From contig JAEVLN010000002.1 in NCBI GenBank assembly GCA_018350325.1, positions 3,002,295 to 3,066,294 of the forward strand: a stretch of DNA of 64,000 bases. The letters run 5' to 3'. The position numbers were made by a program, and so were the translations under genes. Source of the stretch: Globodera rostochiensis. Taxonomy: Eukaryota > Nematoda > Chromadorea > Rhabditida > Heteroderidae. Within the stretch, counting starts at the first letter, position 1, and the number at the start of each line of letters is the position of its first letter. Below are positions 29,763-40,200 of the stretch, one piece after another. The notes beneath the pieces are model-generated. The model was not told the origin of the DNA, made no database searches, and saw only the letters and a program-made list of their open reading frames with translations.

Positions 29763-32470
29763 TTAGTCATCAAATTGGAATGGCACAAGAGGAATGCCCA
29801 TCAGTTTCACTACAGGAACCACCGATTCACTGCAACATTCCGGTGGCAGCTGAATTAGCTGTTTTGCACCCGCCGACCCCTTAAGCAATTGTCGTCGTTC
29901 ATTCTCCCGGACAATTTTCCTCAGCGTTCGGTTCCATTCCGCCTTCTGAAAAAATGATGTCCTCTCGAAATACGTATTTTTCAAATTAAAACTTGCATGG
30001 TTTTCAGCAAGTGTCTGCGCCTCCATGGCGTGTCTGTTTTTGGTAGTGTTCACCAAATAGTTGAATCTTTGTTCGCTCTGGGCGAGTGACGGTGTGTGCA
30101 CTCGCCGAGTCGCCCGTTCAGCAAACACCGCCGGGTCATAACATTCGGAGTCGCGCAACAAAGACACTTAAAAAAGTAAACAAAGTAGCCAACACAGCAA
30201 AGATCAAGGCATTTGGCAATGCATAAAATTCCGTTTTTTTATTATTTTTGCAATTTTAAAGCGTTGGGTTTCGCCCACCTGCCGTTATAAAGTGACTTCG
30301 TCTTTCACCCACCGCCTTCGCCTGTCTCTGAGCTTCCGACGCCTTTGCCATTTCTCGTTGCATCATCGTCCGAATTCGTTCCCTGTCGAGGCGGTGTGCG
30401 TCCGCCATCTCACGACTTCGATTAGACTGCTCGGAGTACAACTTTTGCAGCAATTCGGGCCAATCTTTCGTCACATTACCCTTTAAAGAAAAGGAGAGCG
30501 ATTTAAAACCAAACAAAACAGAAAAACAAACCTCAAAAAAGTTGTTTTCGGCGATAGTTTCTTGATTTTGCACCGGGTTTGGACTTAAATTTGCACTTTC
30601 CACCCTTTCAGTGACGTCCCTCAAATGTTCCTTGTATTGAAGAGCCCATCTTTCGCGAATCTGTCAGTGTTAAAAAATGGAAGATTCGTTTAAACAATTG
30701 AACCGACCGACCATCGCTTCAAAAGCGGCACTCTGTTCCAAACTGTTCTTCGAGAGGATCGACGCCGCCATGGACTGTCGTTTCTGAAGCTGTCCACCTA
30801 AAGGATTATTTATTTGTGTACCCAATTGTTATTCCCCAATTACGCCTACCCTCGGACTTGCCATCGCCTCCGCCACTGTCGGTCGTAGTACGAATTCCGG
30901 GTGCACTGTGCCGTGAGTCCTCCTCACTGCGCTGGTCGTCATTGTCCCGTTCGTCATCTCCCGCGTTTTCTGTTCCTCCGCCAGCCTCCGACGCCTCTGC
31001 AGTTCCGCCTATTGCGTCCTCCTCCTCCTCCAAAAAACCACCACTTCCCGGTACCATTGGTCGAAAACGCCGTTTTTGATCCAAACTCGGCATGCCATCC
31101 ACGTTCGCATTGGTCGCAATTTGACGGACCCGACTCCTTAAATGCCATCCATTTGTATAGAAAGAAGAACAGTCTCTTCCGACCTTGTGATCCGCTGCAA
31201 ATCATCCTTTTTCGAGCCGTGTCCCTGCCTTCGTCCACCAACACGAAGTCCCCCTCTGTTCCTGCGAATAGGAGGCGAAATTTGGGCAGAAGCATCGGCT
31301 CCCTCCTCACTGGGCGTCTTCAACAGGGAAATGCGCAAGGGCGGAACCTTAAAATCGAAAGAAAATGAACAACACTCAAAGCAAAACTTGGTTATTTGTT
31401 GGTTTATATTATAAAAAACAACAAAATTTCCCGAGTTAGCGCGGTTATTCATCCCACAAACAAACCTTTTTTTGCTCCTGGGCGAGCACAGAGGTGGCGG
31501 AGTCTGTCCTCCTTTCGCGGATCTGCGCTCGTTCGTCCAGGTACGCCTCGTCCTGCTCCTCCAGTTCTTCCTCCTCGTCGTCTTCAAAGAGTCCCTCCCT
31601 AATTTCCTCCGTTTCTTTTTGCGCTTCCTCCGCTAAAAAATTAATCGATCAGAAAAAGAGAAATGATCCATTAAATCCACCAAGCGTCATACTTTCGTGT
31701 CCCAAGTACTCCTCCAACGCCGACTTATTGGCTGTGCCATTCGATTGTGCCAACCCAACAGAATCGATAATATTCGAGTCGGCTGCTGCTGCTAACAATT
31801 TCTTGGCCAAAATTGCCGTTTTTATTCTTTTCTGTGGCGGTTGATAGCTTTCAATCACTAAACAGAATAGAGTATTTTTATTTGTTGGGAGATTTGGCAG
31901 AATTAAAATTAAATTACTGAGATTTTGCATTGACGAAGAACTTTTTGGTTGAAGGACACCACCGGTGGATGGAACAAAAAATCCCGAATTCGAGGTCGAA
32001 ACATTGTCTTCCTCTGGACTACTGTGAAAGTCGTAGACATCGCCGGCCGTTGAGTTCGGTGTGCCAATTTTCAAATGCAACGACGCGTTGGAGGACGATG
32101 GAGTGCCACTACGGCTGAGCACTCTTTTTAGGCTGAAATTGTAAAATAAAAAATAGATAAACTGAGCCAATGAGCAATTCCAATGATCTCAACTCATACC
32201 CAATAAGAAATCCTAAAAATTACCGGATACATATCTCAAAAAACGATTTCATTTCTTCACGCACCTCGGGTTGACGGACGGGGAATAGCGCTGGTCACCG
32301 ACCACATGGTTATTGTAGATTGGAACTTTCGGGCTCGACGTGGAGGAAAAGTAAACAGCAGATTCAGCTAGTGATGATATGTTTTGAGAAGAAATTGGAA
32401 GAGGAAGAACCGAAGACGCAATTTCCGATATTGAAGAATCCGGAATTTGCAAATTTATTTTTTCATCCAT
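29763..32470 (-). CDS. Protein resembling the C-terminal region of ANKRD11/12, 657 aa (tentative)
   Basis: Minus-strand exons: 32470-32265, 32132-31918, 31857-31693, 31632-31466, 31347-31184, 31136-30850, 30797-30712, 30660-30532, 30480-30279, 30166-29997, 29945-29763; all in phase. N-terminal half is low-complexity and Ser-rich with YDFHSSPEED, then an acidic stretch (GLFEDDEEEELEEQDE), then VPPLRISLLKTP. The C-terminal half is helical: QRQSMAASILSKNSLEQSAA, RLDRERIRTMMQREMAKASE, VSLLRDSECYDP, HAMEAQTLAENHKAEWNRTL. The last part recalls the conserved ANKRD11/12 C-terminus, but no ankyrin repeats are encoded. The final intron uses a GC donor (CAT|GCAAGT); it is 51 nt and stop-free. Likely nuclear. 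Gene structure is solid, the family name is not. Confidence 0.72.
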
Positions 32471-32520
32471 AAAAAATCTGTAAACCTTTCAGCATTGCAA
32501 TAAAACGAGTTTATCCGGGC

Positions 32521-32790
32521 GTGCTAACTAGGGTTCGGGCGCCCGGGTCAAAGTGGTTGCCCGGTAAAAAACCCGCCCGGCTCCAAAACCCGAATAATTT
32601 TCGAATTTATCTTTTTGGCATAATATTCGTATTTTAAAATTAAAAATCCCAACAGAATGCCAAACTTTGCCAAAAAAAAAATTTTTTGGTTTGTGTTGAC
32701 CGGTTTTCCCAATTTTTAAAGCTGTGCAAACGGTTTTTGTGTTTTGGTTGTGAGCGGGTTGGGAATCCGACGGCCTCAAAAATTTCGCAA
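32521..32790. other. GC-rich repeat fragment upstream of RRP36
   Basis: CTAGGGTTCGGGCGCCCGGG and CCCGGTAAAAAACCCGCCCG resemble, in inverted orientation, the stretch at about 35525-35665 (CCCGCCCGG, GGGTCGGGTCAAAGCCG, ending GAGTTCTAG). Probably two copies of one degraded mobile element. Non-coding. Confidence 0.45.
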
Positions 32791-32890
32791 TTTCGGAACC
32801 TGGTTTTCGCAAGTCTTTGAAATCTTTATTTTTGTCCCTTACAAATTAGTCCCGGTTTTTTAGTCTATTTGATTGTTTGCTGCTTTAATT

Positions 32891-33757
32891 ATGTCGAACC
32901 CTGCAACGGTTAAAAAGGTAAACACAAAAAGTGATACGGAATATTATTAAAAATTTTTTTTTTTGCTGGTTTAGGCTTCACGTAGCAACGAAAAACGTCC
33001 GAGGGAAGAAAAGTCCACAAAACCACCGCCAAAACTGCGACGCATCAAAGGGTTGGAAGGCACAGCAAAGCAGCGAAATGTGCGATTCGATCCGCGTTTT
33101 TCATCCTCCTGTGGCCAATTTGACGAGTTCAGATTTCACCAAGATTACGCCTTTTTGGATGAACTTCGACAAAGCGATATTCAGGTAATTTTTTTCTAGC
33201 AATTTCAATGACACTGATTTGTGAGGTGAATTAGCCAGATTTTTTTTGTGAGAATACATAAATTAGACAATTGTCGGCATATTGAACATTTAAGGAATTA
33301 AAAAAGGCCCACCGAAGCGCAAAAAGGGATGGAAATGCTCCGCTTGCTGACCGAATTCATCGTAATTTGCTTCGACTTGAGAATCAACAGAAGGTGATTT
33401 GAGTTGGACCTTTTTTCGATTAACCCCAACAAATAAGGCTGAAACGGTGCGACAAAAAATGGAGCAAACTCGGGCGGAATTGCGGCGGGAAAACATTGAA
33501 CGAATGAACCGGGGAGAGCGTCCGGTTTACCTCAATAACGGTAAGCAATTTTTTTTTTTTCAAATTTATTCGAGCTTCTGCCTTCAAACTTTGTACACAG
33601 AAAAAGTACAGGTCCGAACTCTAATTCACAATCGAGTTGAACAAATTCGTGGCTTAAAATGTCGTTTTTTATTTCAGCTGAGCTGGTGGCACGTGCAAAT
33701 TGTGGAACAACCGCTGGCCCACCAAACCGTGTTGACTGTATTACAGACAAAGATTGA
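32891..33757 (+). CDS. RRP36: RRP36 rRNA-processing protein
   Basis: Nucleolar factor for 18S rRNA maturation. Exons: 32891-32917, 32975-33184, 33295-33393, 33438-33540, then probably 33678-33757. Family landmarks: RNVRFDPRFSSSCGQFDEFR, FHQDYAFLDELRQSDIQELK, KMEQTRAELRRENIERMNRG ERPVYLNN. The chosen last exon gives AELVARANCGTTAGPPNRVD and a stop, shorter than the basic tail usual in the family. An alternative 11-nt exon at about 33602 would shift the frame, so the C-terminus is uncertain. The fourth intron boundary leaves an intron of 44 nt (33394-33437). Confidence 0.75.
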
Positions 33758-34042
33758 CAATGAAATTTGGCAATTGCGTTTGAATGGACAAAAAATGTTT
33801 CCGACTCAAATTGTGTTTTAAAAACGATCGATGATAAACCGTTTGTTCTTCGTTGACCCATAGCTTTTTTTTGAGAAGTTTGGGTGAGTATAAAAAAGGG
33901 CAATCCTTAAGAACGGGGGGACGCCTAACCTGAAAACCTACAAAAAAAACAGCATCTTAGACCTACTCATTATTTATTAACAACCATTTTGATCAATTCA
34001 GACTTGACAGTATTTATCCGGAAGTGAACGTTAGGTTACACA

Positions 34043-34262
34043 TTAGGCGACGAATTATGTACAACAAAACAAATCGATAACATTTAGTGATCACAATATT
34101 CGGTAAAAATTTCTATACAGCGAAAGGACGTCGCGGGAAATAGAATGACATAAATTAGGCGACGAATTATGTACAACAAACAATCGATAACATATAGTGA
34201 TCACAATAATCGGTAGAAATTCCCATACAGCGAAAGGACGTCGCGGGAAATACGGCATGACA
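34043..34262. repeat. Tandem duplication, about 111-bp unit, two copies
   Basis: TAGGCGACGAATTATGTACA, AATCGATAACAT, AGTGATCACAAT and AGCGAAAGGACGTCGCGGGA occur twice in the same order (about 34043-34150 and 34153-34262). Lies just beyond the stop of the AT-hook gene, between two convergent genes. AGTGATCACA is itself palindromic. Confidence 0.85.
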
Positions 34263-34325
34263 TAATAGTGAGTTTAAAATGGAGGTGAGTTGGCGGTTTG
34301 GACGAGCATCGGCCGTTTTTGGGCA

Positions 34326-35026
34326 TCACTGAGGAGGCGCCGAATCTAAACGTTTAAAAATGTTGTTGTGCTTGCATCAAACAATCGCCAAAAATTTACC
34401 GTCGGTACGCGCTGACTCCGTGCCACTTTGAGTTGGCGACTCGCTGTCGGAACTGTTATCTTCCTCCGCCTTCTTCTTGGCTTGACTCTGGCGGTTGCTT
34501 GCACCATCGGTCTTCTTCTTTGATTCGCTCACAGAATCTTAAATGGAAAGACTTTTAAATCCAAATTTAAACCGAAACTCCCAACTTACCATTGCTGGAC
34601 GAGACGGACACTGCCGTGTCAGTAGTCTTTTTCGCCGGTGTCTTGGTCGAGTCTCGGCGTGTCTTCGTCACACGCGAACCCTTCGGGCGCCCACGAGCTG
34701 GCTTCTTAGAAGCCGGACGGCGCGTTGATGTTGTCTTGTTCCGCGTTTTGTTCACACGCGAACCCCTCGGGCGCCCACGAGCTGGCTTCTTAGAAGCCGG
34801 ACGAGTTTTGTTCACACCAGAACGAGAGCCCTTCGGACGACCGCGACCACGAACCGACGGTGTGCGAGATGTCTGCTGAACAGAAACAGAAATGAGTTGA
34901 GATCAGCACCAAAAAAACAATCACTCTCACCGGTTTTGATGTCGACCTCCTCATACTACATCCTGTTCCTCTGGTCGTCCTTGATGAATTTCTGTCTTGA
35001 CGACGCTTTCGATCCTCCGGGTCCAT
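34326..35026 (-). CDS. AT-hook DNA-binding protein (HMGA/H1-like), 179 aa
   Basis: Minus-strand exons: 35026-34931, 34875-34590, 34537-34400, 34345-34326. The protein is very basic and carries three AT-hook cores inside repeated blocks: RGRGRPKGSR, ARGRPRGSR and ARGRPKGSR, with the linker RPASKKPARGRP repeated exactly. The rest is Lys/Ser/Thr-rich (TKTPAKKTTDTAVSVSSS) with an acidic Ser patch (EEDNSSDSESPTQS) near the end. It would bind the minor groove of AT-rich DNA. The second exon start is a NAGNAG acceptor (CAGCAG), so plus or minus one Gln is likely. No globular histone H1 winged helix is seen, so HMGA-like is preferred. Confidence 0.75.
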
Positions 35027-35727
35027 TTCGGCGCTTGTTGACGTCTTCAATAAATGTTTTGACAGTGAGAGAGTATGAGCTATAAATAATTTGATGTTGG
35101 AAGAAGAAGACCACAAAAATTATTAGAAAATTGTAAAATAATGATGAGACGCAATGAGTGGGCACAGCTAAAAGCAGCTATATTTATACTAAGAGAACTG
35201 CTTAACTTTGAAACAATAACAGCGCAATCAATTAATCTAAATCTTTGGCGTTCTGTCATTAGAGTCCGGTAAAATAAGATTTTCGGGAACGGGAATTAAC
35301 CATTGTCATATTTTACTGTCGAACGGAGAAGAAAAAAACTGATTAGAAATATACATAACATTCAACCGATTAATCGAATCCGGGTTGTTTTTTCTGATAT
35401 TAGCGGTGATTCCGCATATCTTTACCGGTAATAGTTGTTTTGCCGAGTGATCGCTTCAGGCTTAAAATAGGTCAGCGAATTGATCAATCTTGTGACTTTG
35501 ATGGTGCATTTTCAAAAATTTTTGCTAATACCGTTGCGATACGCGGGCGACCGGTGAGCAAATGCTAAAGCCCCTACCCGCCCGAATAAGCCTACCGGAC
35601 AAAAAATACCCGCCCGGCCATTTCCAAACAAACCTGCCGGGTCGGGTCAAAGCCGATTATCCGAGTTCTAGTCAATGTAACGTTTTGCTTCTATATTTAT
35701 AGAATACTATCATTTTAAACGAAAATA
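35027..35727. other. Intergenic region with degraded repeats
   Basis: Divergent promoters of the AT-hook gene and the zinc-finger gene. Contains a TTAGAGTCCGGTAAAATAAG fragment at about 35260 (MITE-like left end) and the GC-rich repeat at 35525-35665. No gene seen. Confidence 0.5.
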
Positions 35728-36975
35728 ATGGCGTCCGACGATATCAAGGAGTTGAAAGCCATAACGCTGCAAATTTTGAAGAACCAAACGCTGATGATCG
35801 CCCATCTCGTCAACCAGGCACAAGCCCAACAGCCGCAGCTGAAGCTTAAGCAGGTCAAGGCGGAACCGCGGGAGCCTTCGTCGACGATGGCGAAGCGAAA
35901 GGCGCCGGAGCCGCCCGCGGTGGAGCCGCTGAAGGATCTCAGCAACAACAAAAACAATGGAGGCGTAGTCACCAAGCGTCGCAGGTCGAGTGCGCCAAAC
36001 GTGGAGTCGGCCACTAAACCGACCAAGGTTTGTGGATTTAATGATCATATTGCGATGCTAAAAAGCCTTAGCCATCCTTGGTTATCTGTTTCTAGGGCCG
36101 GATCCCGTCCGTTTTTTGTCAGAATCATAAAAAGGGGTTTTACGAGTAACGGTGCCGTCAAGTTTTTGCACAATTATGTAAAAAGCCTGGTGAAAGCGTA
36201 TTTGCATTTCAGTTTTGCAGCGTTTGCATGGTCATAGTGAAAGAGGACAATCTCGTGAACCATATTTGGTACTTTTGCTCGACATTTCTTATCAGATTAT
36301 ACGATTTCAGGGAGCACATTCAGAAGAAAGTGATGAAGGAGAAGGGCACCGATTCCACGAGTGCTTACAGTTTCGTGTGCGACGTCAACGGATGCCACTT
36401 TCGCACCAACAAGTTTGATTGCTGTCTAGCACTTTTTCTATACATAATAGGTAACGAAATCATGTAAATTTGCTTTCATAGATTGGATTTGGCCGGAGAA
36501 CATGCCAACAAACATCCGGATGTCGAGCGTAACAAGGTAATTCGGGGGGTTTTTTGAAGAAAAAAAAATGTGGGGTACCAGCTGCACTATTACCGTAATT
36601 GTGTTATGCTTGTGCTGTTTGGATCCCACCGTGCCATAGACAAATTTTTTCAAAATTTAACGCTAAGACAAATTGCTTAACATTTTTGAGCTTAATTTTA
36701 TGCCACTGCGTCTTTCTGAAAAACGGGGCGAGTCCATCCCCCATTTGTGTACCAAATAAACAATTTTACTGAGTTGAGGTGGTGTTGGACAATCGTGAGA
36801 ATTCGGAGCCGCTCTTTCTCGCCACGCTCGCTCAGTGCTACGACCGTATGACCGACGTGGAGAAAGATGAAGTGAGTTTCATTCAAACGATTTTCGTCGT
36901 TTTGACTGTCGGCCCCCTTTTTTATGATCATACAAACTTCCCATTTTGAAGGTGTACCGCAAGCGTTACGACTGA
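35728..36975 (+). CDS. Two-finger C2H2 zinc-finger protein, 209 aa
   Basis: Exons: 35728-36027, 36213-36268, 36311-36412, 36482-36536, 36779-36871, 36952-36975. The N-terminal 100 residues contain a coiled-coil-like start (DDIKELKAITLQILKNQTLM) and a basic, Pro-rich NLS-like part (KRKAPEPP, TKRRRSS). Finger 1 is FCSVCMVIVKEDNLVNHIWE H; finger 2 spans FVCDVNGCHFRTNK to LAGEHANKH. The C-terminus is SEPLFLATLAQCYDRMTDVE and VYRKRYD. Both fingers have C-x2/4-C and H-x3/4-H spacing. Probably a nuclear DNA/RNA-binding protein; subfamily not recognised. Confidence 0.72.
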
Positions 36976-37287
36976 AGGACAAACATACACAGTGTGGTTT
37001 TTGATTGATTTCGTTTTTCTGCCATTTTGTTTTACCAAATCATTTATGTTATCGTCATTATTTTTGATGTTTTGATACTTCTCCACCGGTCGAATTGTTA
37101 AATTTAAATCAAGATAAACAATTAGTAAAAATTCGACTTTATTTACATAATGCATATAAATCATTGAAAAATCAATTTAAAAAATCGGTAAATCAAAGAA
37201 CGCAAAAAGAAAGGTGAGAGGAGCAAAAAATAATTGAGCTTTGTGATAAAAATAAATAAAGACAAAAATTTAAATGCAAAATGTTCG

Positions 37288-40200
37288 CTATCCGGGGAGA
37301 AGAGACGGCGGCATTTCTTCTGGGGGCCGCCGTTGGGTTGGGACATCGCTGGCAGAACGATCGCTGGTCACTCCGTCGGAATCGCAGCCGTCCAGCCAAT
37401 AGGTCAACAATGTGCCAATTCCCTGGGGGGGAGGGGGAGGGGTTGGACACGGAAATTAGCATTGGTCATCCAAATTAGCCCTGGGGGGAGGGAGGGGTTG
37501 GACACGGACATTAGCATTGGTCATCCAAATTAGCCCTGGGGGGAGGGAGGGGTTGGACACGGACATTAGCATTGGTCACCCAAATTAGCCCTGGGAGGAG
37601 GGAGGGGTTGGATCGGACATTAGCATTAGTTGGACACGGAAATTAGCATTACTAGTAGTCACCCAAATTAGCCCTGGGGAGAGGGAGGGGTTGGACACGG
37701 AAATTAGCATTACTAGTAGTCACCCAAATTAGCCCTGGGGGAGGGAGGGGTTGGATACGGACATTAGCATTAGTCACCAAAATTAACCCTCGGGGGAGGG
37801 AGGGGTTGGACACGGACATTAGCACATTAGTCACCCAAATTAGCCCTGATCATTTAGTCTCGAGTTCCCCTCCGACCGAATTCTCGATTCGTTAGTGAAA
37901 AATTGAGCTGCAAAATTGTTTTCAAAATCCCAACAAATTTCACTTCAATGCGCACTCCCCCTCGGGGGCTGCAGCGAAATTCGGGGAAATTTTCCGACAG
38001 CAGCTGATAGCTTTTCAGCGTCATCTGAACGCGATCTTGCTGTCCCGAATTCTCCATTTTGGCTGCCAATGTAACGGTCGAGCCGAACACGCAGTAACGC
38101 GGGGCGGTGATGCCGACGACACCCAAAATATTGCAAAAATTTAAATGAAAATGAAAAAATTTTGGGGCTTTTTTTTGCCTGTAAAAACGCTGCCCGAGTT
38201 GAACCCCCAGCGGCAGTGCAAGTGCTGCCCGGGTCTGTGCGGAATTTCGTAGCCGAACAAAAACTGAGAAAATTCGTAAATTTATCCGAAATATCCCCGG
38301 CGGCGGCTGTCTGTGTTGTTATTCGCTTACTTCTCTTTGCATCAGCGAAATCGCGGCAATTTCGCGGACATGCGAGTCGATCCGTTCGGGAATGCCGGCG
38401 GCGACCATGTAAGCATCGCCTGAGGGGAATTCCATTAAATGTTCCGTTTGTTTTTCCGAATCAACAAATACATCTCACCTCTGGGGACGGGACGAAATAC
38501 ACCCCCAACATCTCCCCTCTGGGGACGGGACGAAGTACACCCCCAACATCTCCCCTCTGGGGACGGGACGAAGTACACCCCCAACATCTCCCCTCTGGGG
38601 ACGGGACGAAGTACACCCCCAACATCTCCCCTCTGGGGACGGGACGGAGTACACCCCCAACATCTCCCCTCTGGGGACGGGACGGAGTACACCCCCAACA
38701 TCTCCCCTCTGGGGACGGGACGGAGTACACCCCCAACATCTCCCCTCTGGGGACGGGACGAAGTACACCCCCCCCCCAACATCTCCCCTCTGGGGACGGG
38801 ACGGAGTACACCCCCCAACATCTCCCCTCTGGGGATGGGACGAAGTACACCCCCCCCCCAACATCTCCCCTCTGGGGACGGGACGAAGTACTTCCCCAAC
38901 ATCTCCCCTCTTCCACCCAATTCAGTTCAGCAGCCCACCCACCAATGGTCTCCACTTTGTAAGCTTTGTGTTGGCTGATGGCCTGATCGAAGTAGCGAAA
39001 CATTCCGTTCAACTGAAAAGAGTTTTTTTGTTTTCGATCACTTAGTGGGATTTCCTACCAGATTGACCACTTCCATCGGTTGGGATTCGCTGCACAGCGA
39101 CGTGAAGCCGACAATGTCACTGTACAGAATCGTAACGGAGGCGTAAAACTGCGGCTCCACCCGTCGGCCCATCCGGAGCTCGTCGACGACAGACCCAAAA
39201 TTAGAATTAAATAATTATATTATTATAAATACATTTATTTTTAAGATTTCCACTTTGGCAACAGTTCCAGCAGAATCTGTTCAATCTTTTGCTGCTCCAA
39301 CTCCACCTTTCCCGTCTGTTCTTTGACCATATTCTCCAGATTGCCTAAAAAACACCCCGTAAATAATGCCAACCGCCCTCACCAACCCGTGTACTGCTCC
39401 ATGTTCTTGATCATTTGATCCACCAAACTACCGGACCTAAAAATGAAAATAATTTACAAGCAAAAAATGTCACTTAAGAATTACATTTTTAGCGTTGCAT
39501 CGGTTATCTTTCTGGCCATATTCGCATCGGGTCTAAATTTACAGACATTTAATGTATAAGTAAATTGCAATTAATCAATTCAATGACCTCTGATCGGTCG
39601 TGCTAAAACATCGCCGCATCAGTGCCACCAAATCCGGATGCACCCGATCGACGCAACTGATCGTCGACCGGGGACTGTTTGCGCCCGCGGCACTTTCTTC
39701 GTCGGGAAATTCGGGGACAATTGGCAGACGCTCTTCGGCCTGCGCACTGAAAATGCCAACGTCGTCTTCCATTGCTTCAAAATTGCCGACGCCTTTGAGG
39801 GGATTTAAATTTAAATTTTAAACGAATTATTTAATTGAAACTTCTTTTACGCTCACCTTCGTTAGAATCCGTCGTCTCTTCAACAATTCTAAAGCGTTAT
39901 TTGCTTAAGAATTAATGCAATTCAAAGTGAAACCGCCGCCGGTAGAGAATTTCGTAGAGAATGGCGCCGAAGGCGAACATGTCATGGGCTTGGCCCTCGT
40001 CGTTGGAAAATTCCTTCAAATTTTCAAAAAATGGGCTAATTTTTGCGCTTTAAACCGACCAATTCCTCAGGCTTATTCCTCACGACGGCTGAGCGAATTG
40101 TTGAGCGCAATTCCGGCGCATAATAATGCAATTCTGAACAAAATAATAAATCTGCTTGGTCAGTGATTGGTGGTCTAAGCCCTAATTATGCATTTAGACT

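Noticed and set aside
38435..39012. Gly/Arg/Ser-rich frames and CRISPR-like regular repeats
   Set aside because: Head-to-tail 38-bp units without spacers inside an intron of a eukaryotic gene; a minisatellite, not a CRISPR array or a coding region.
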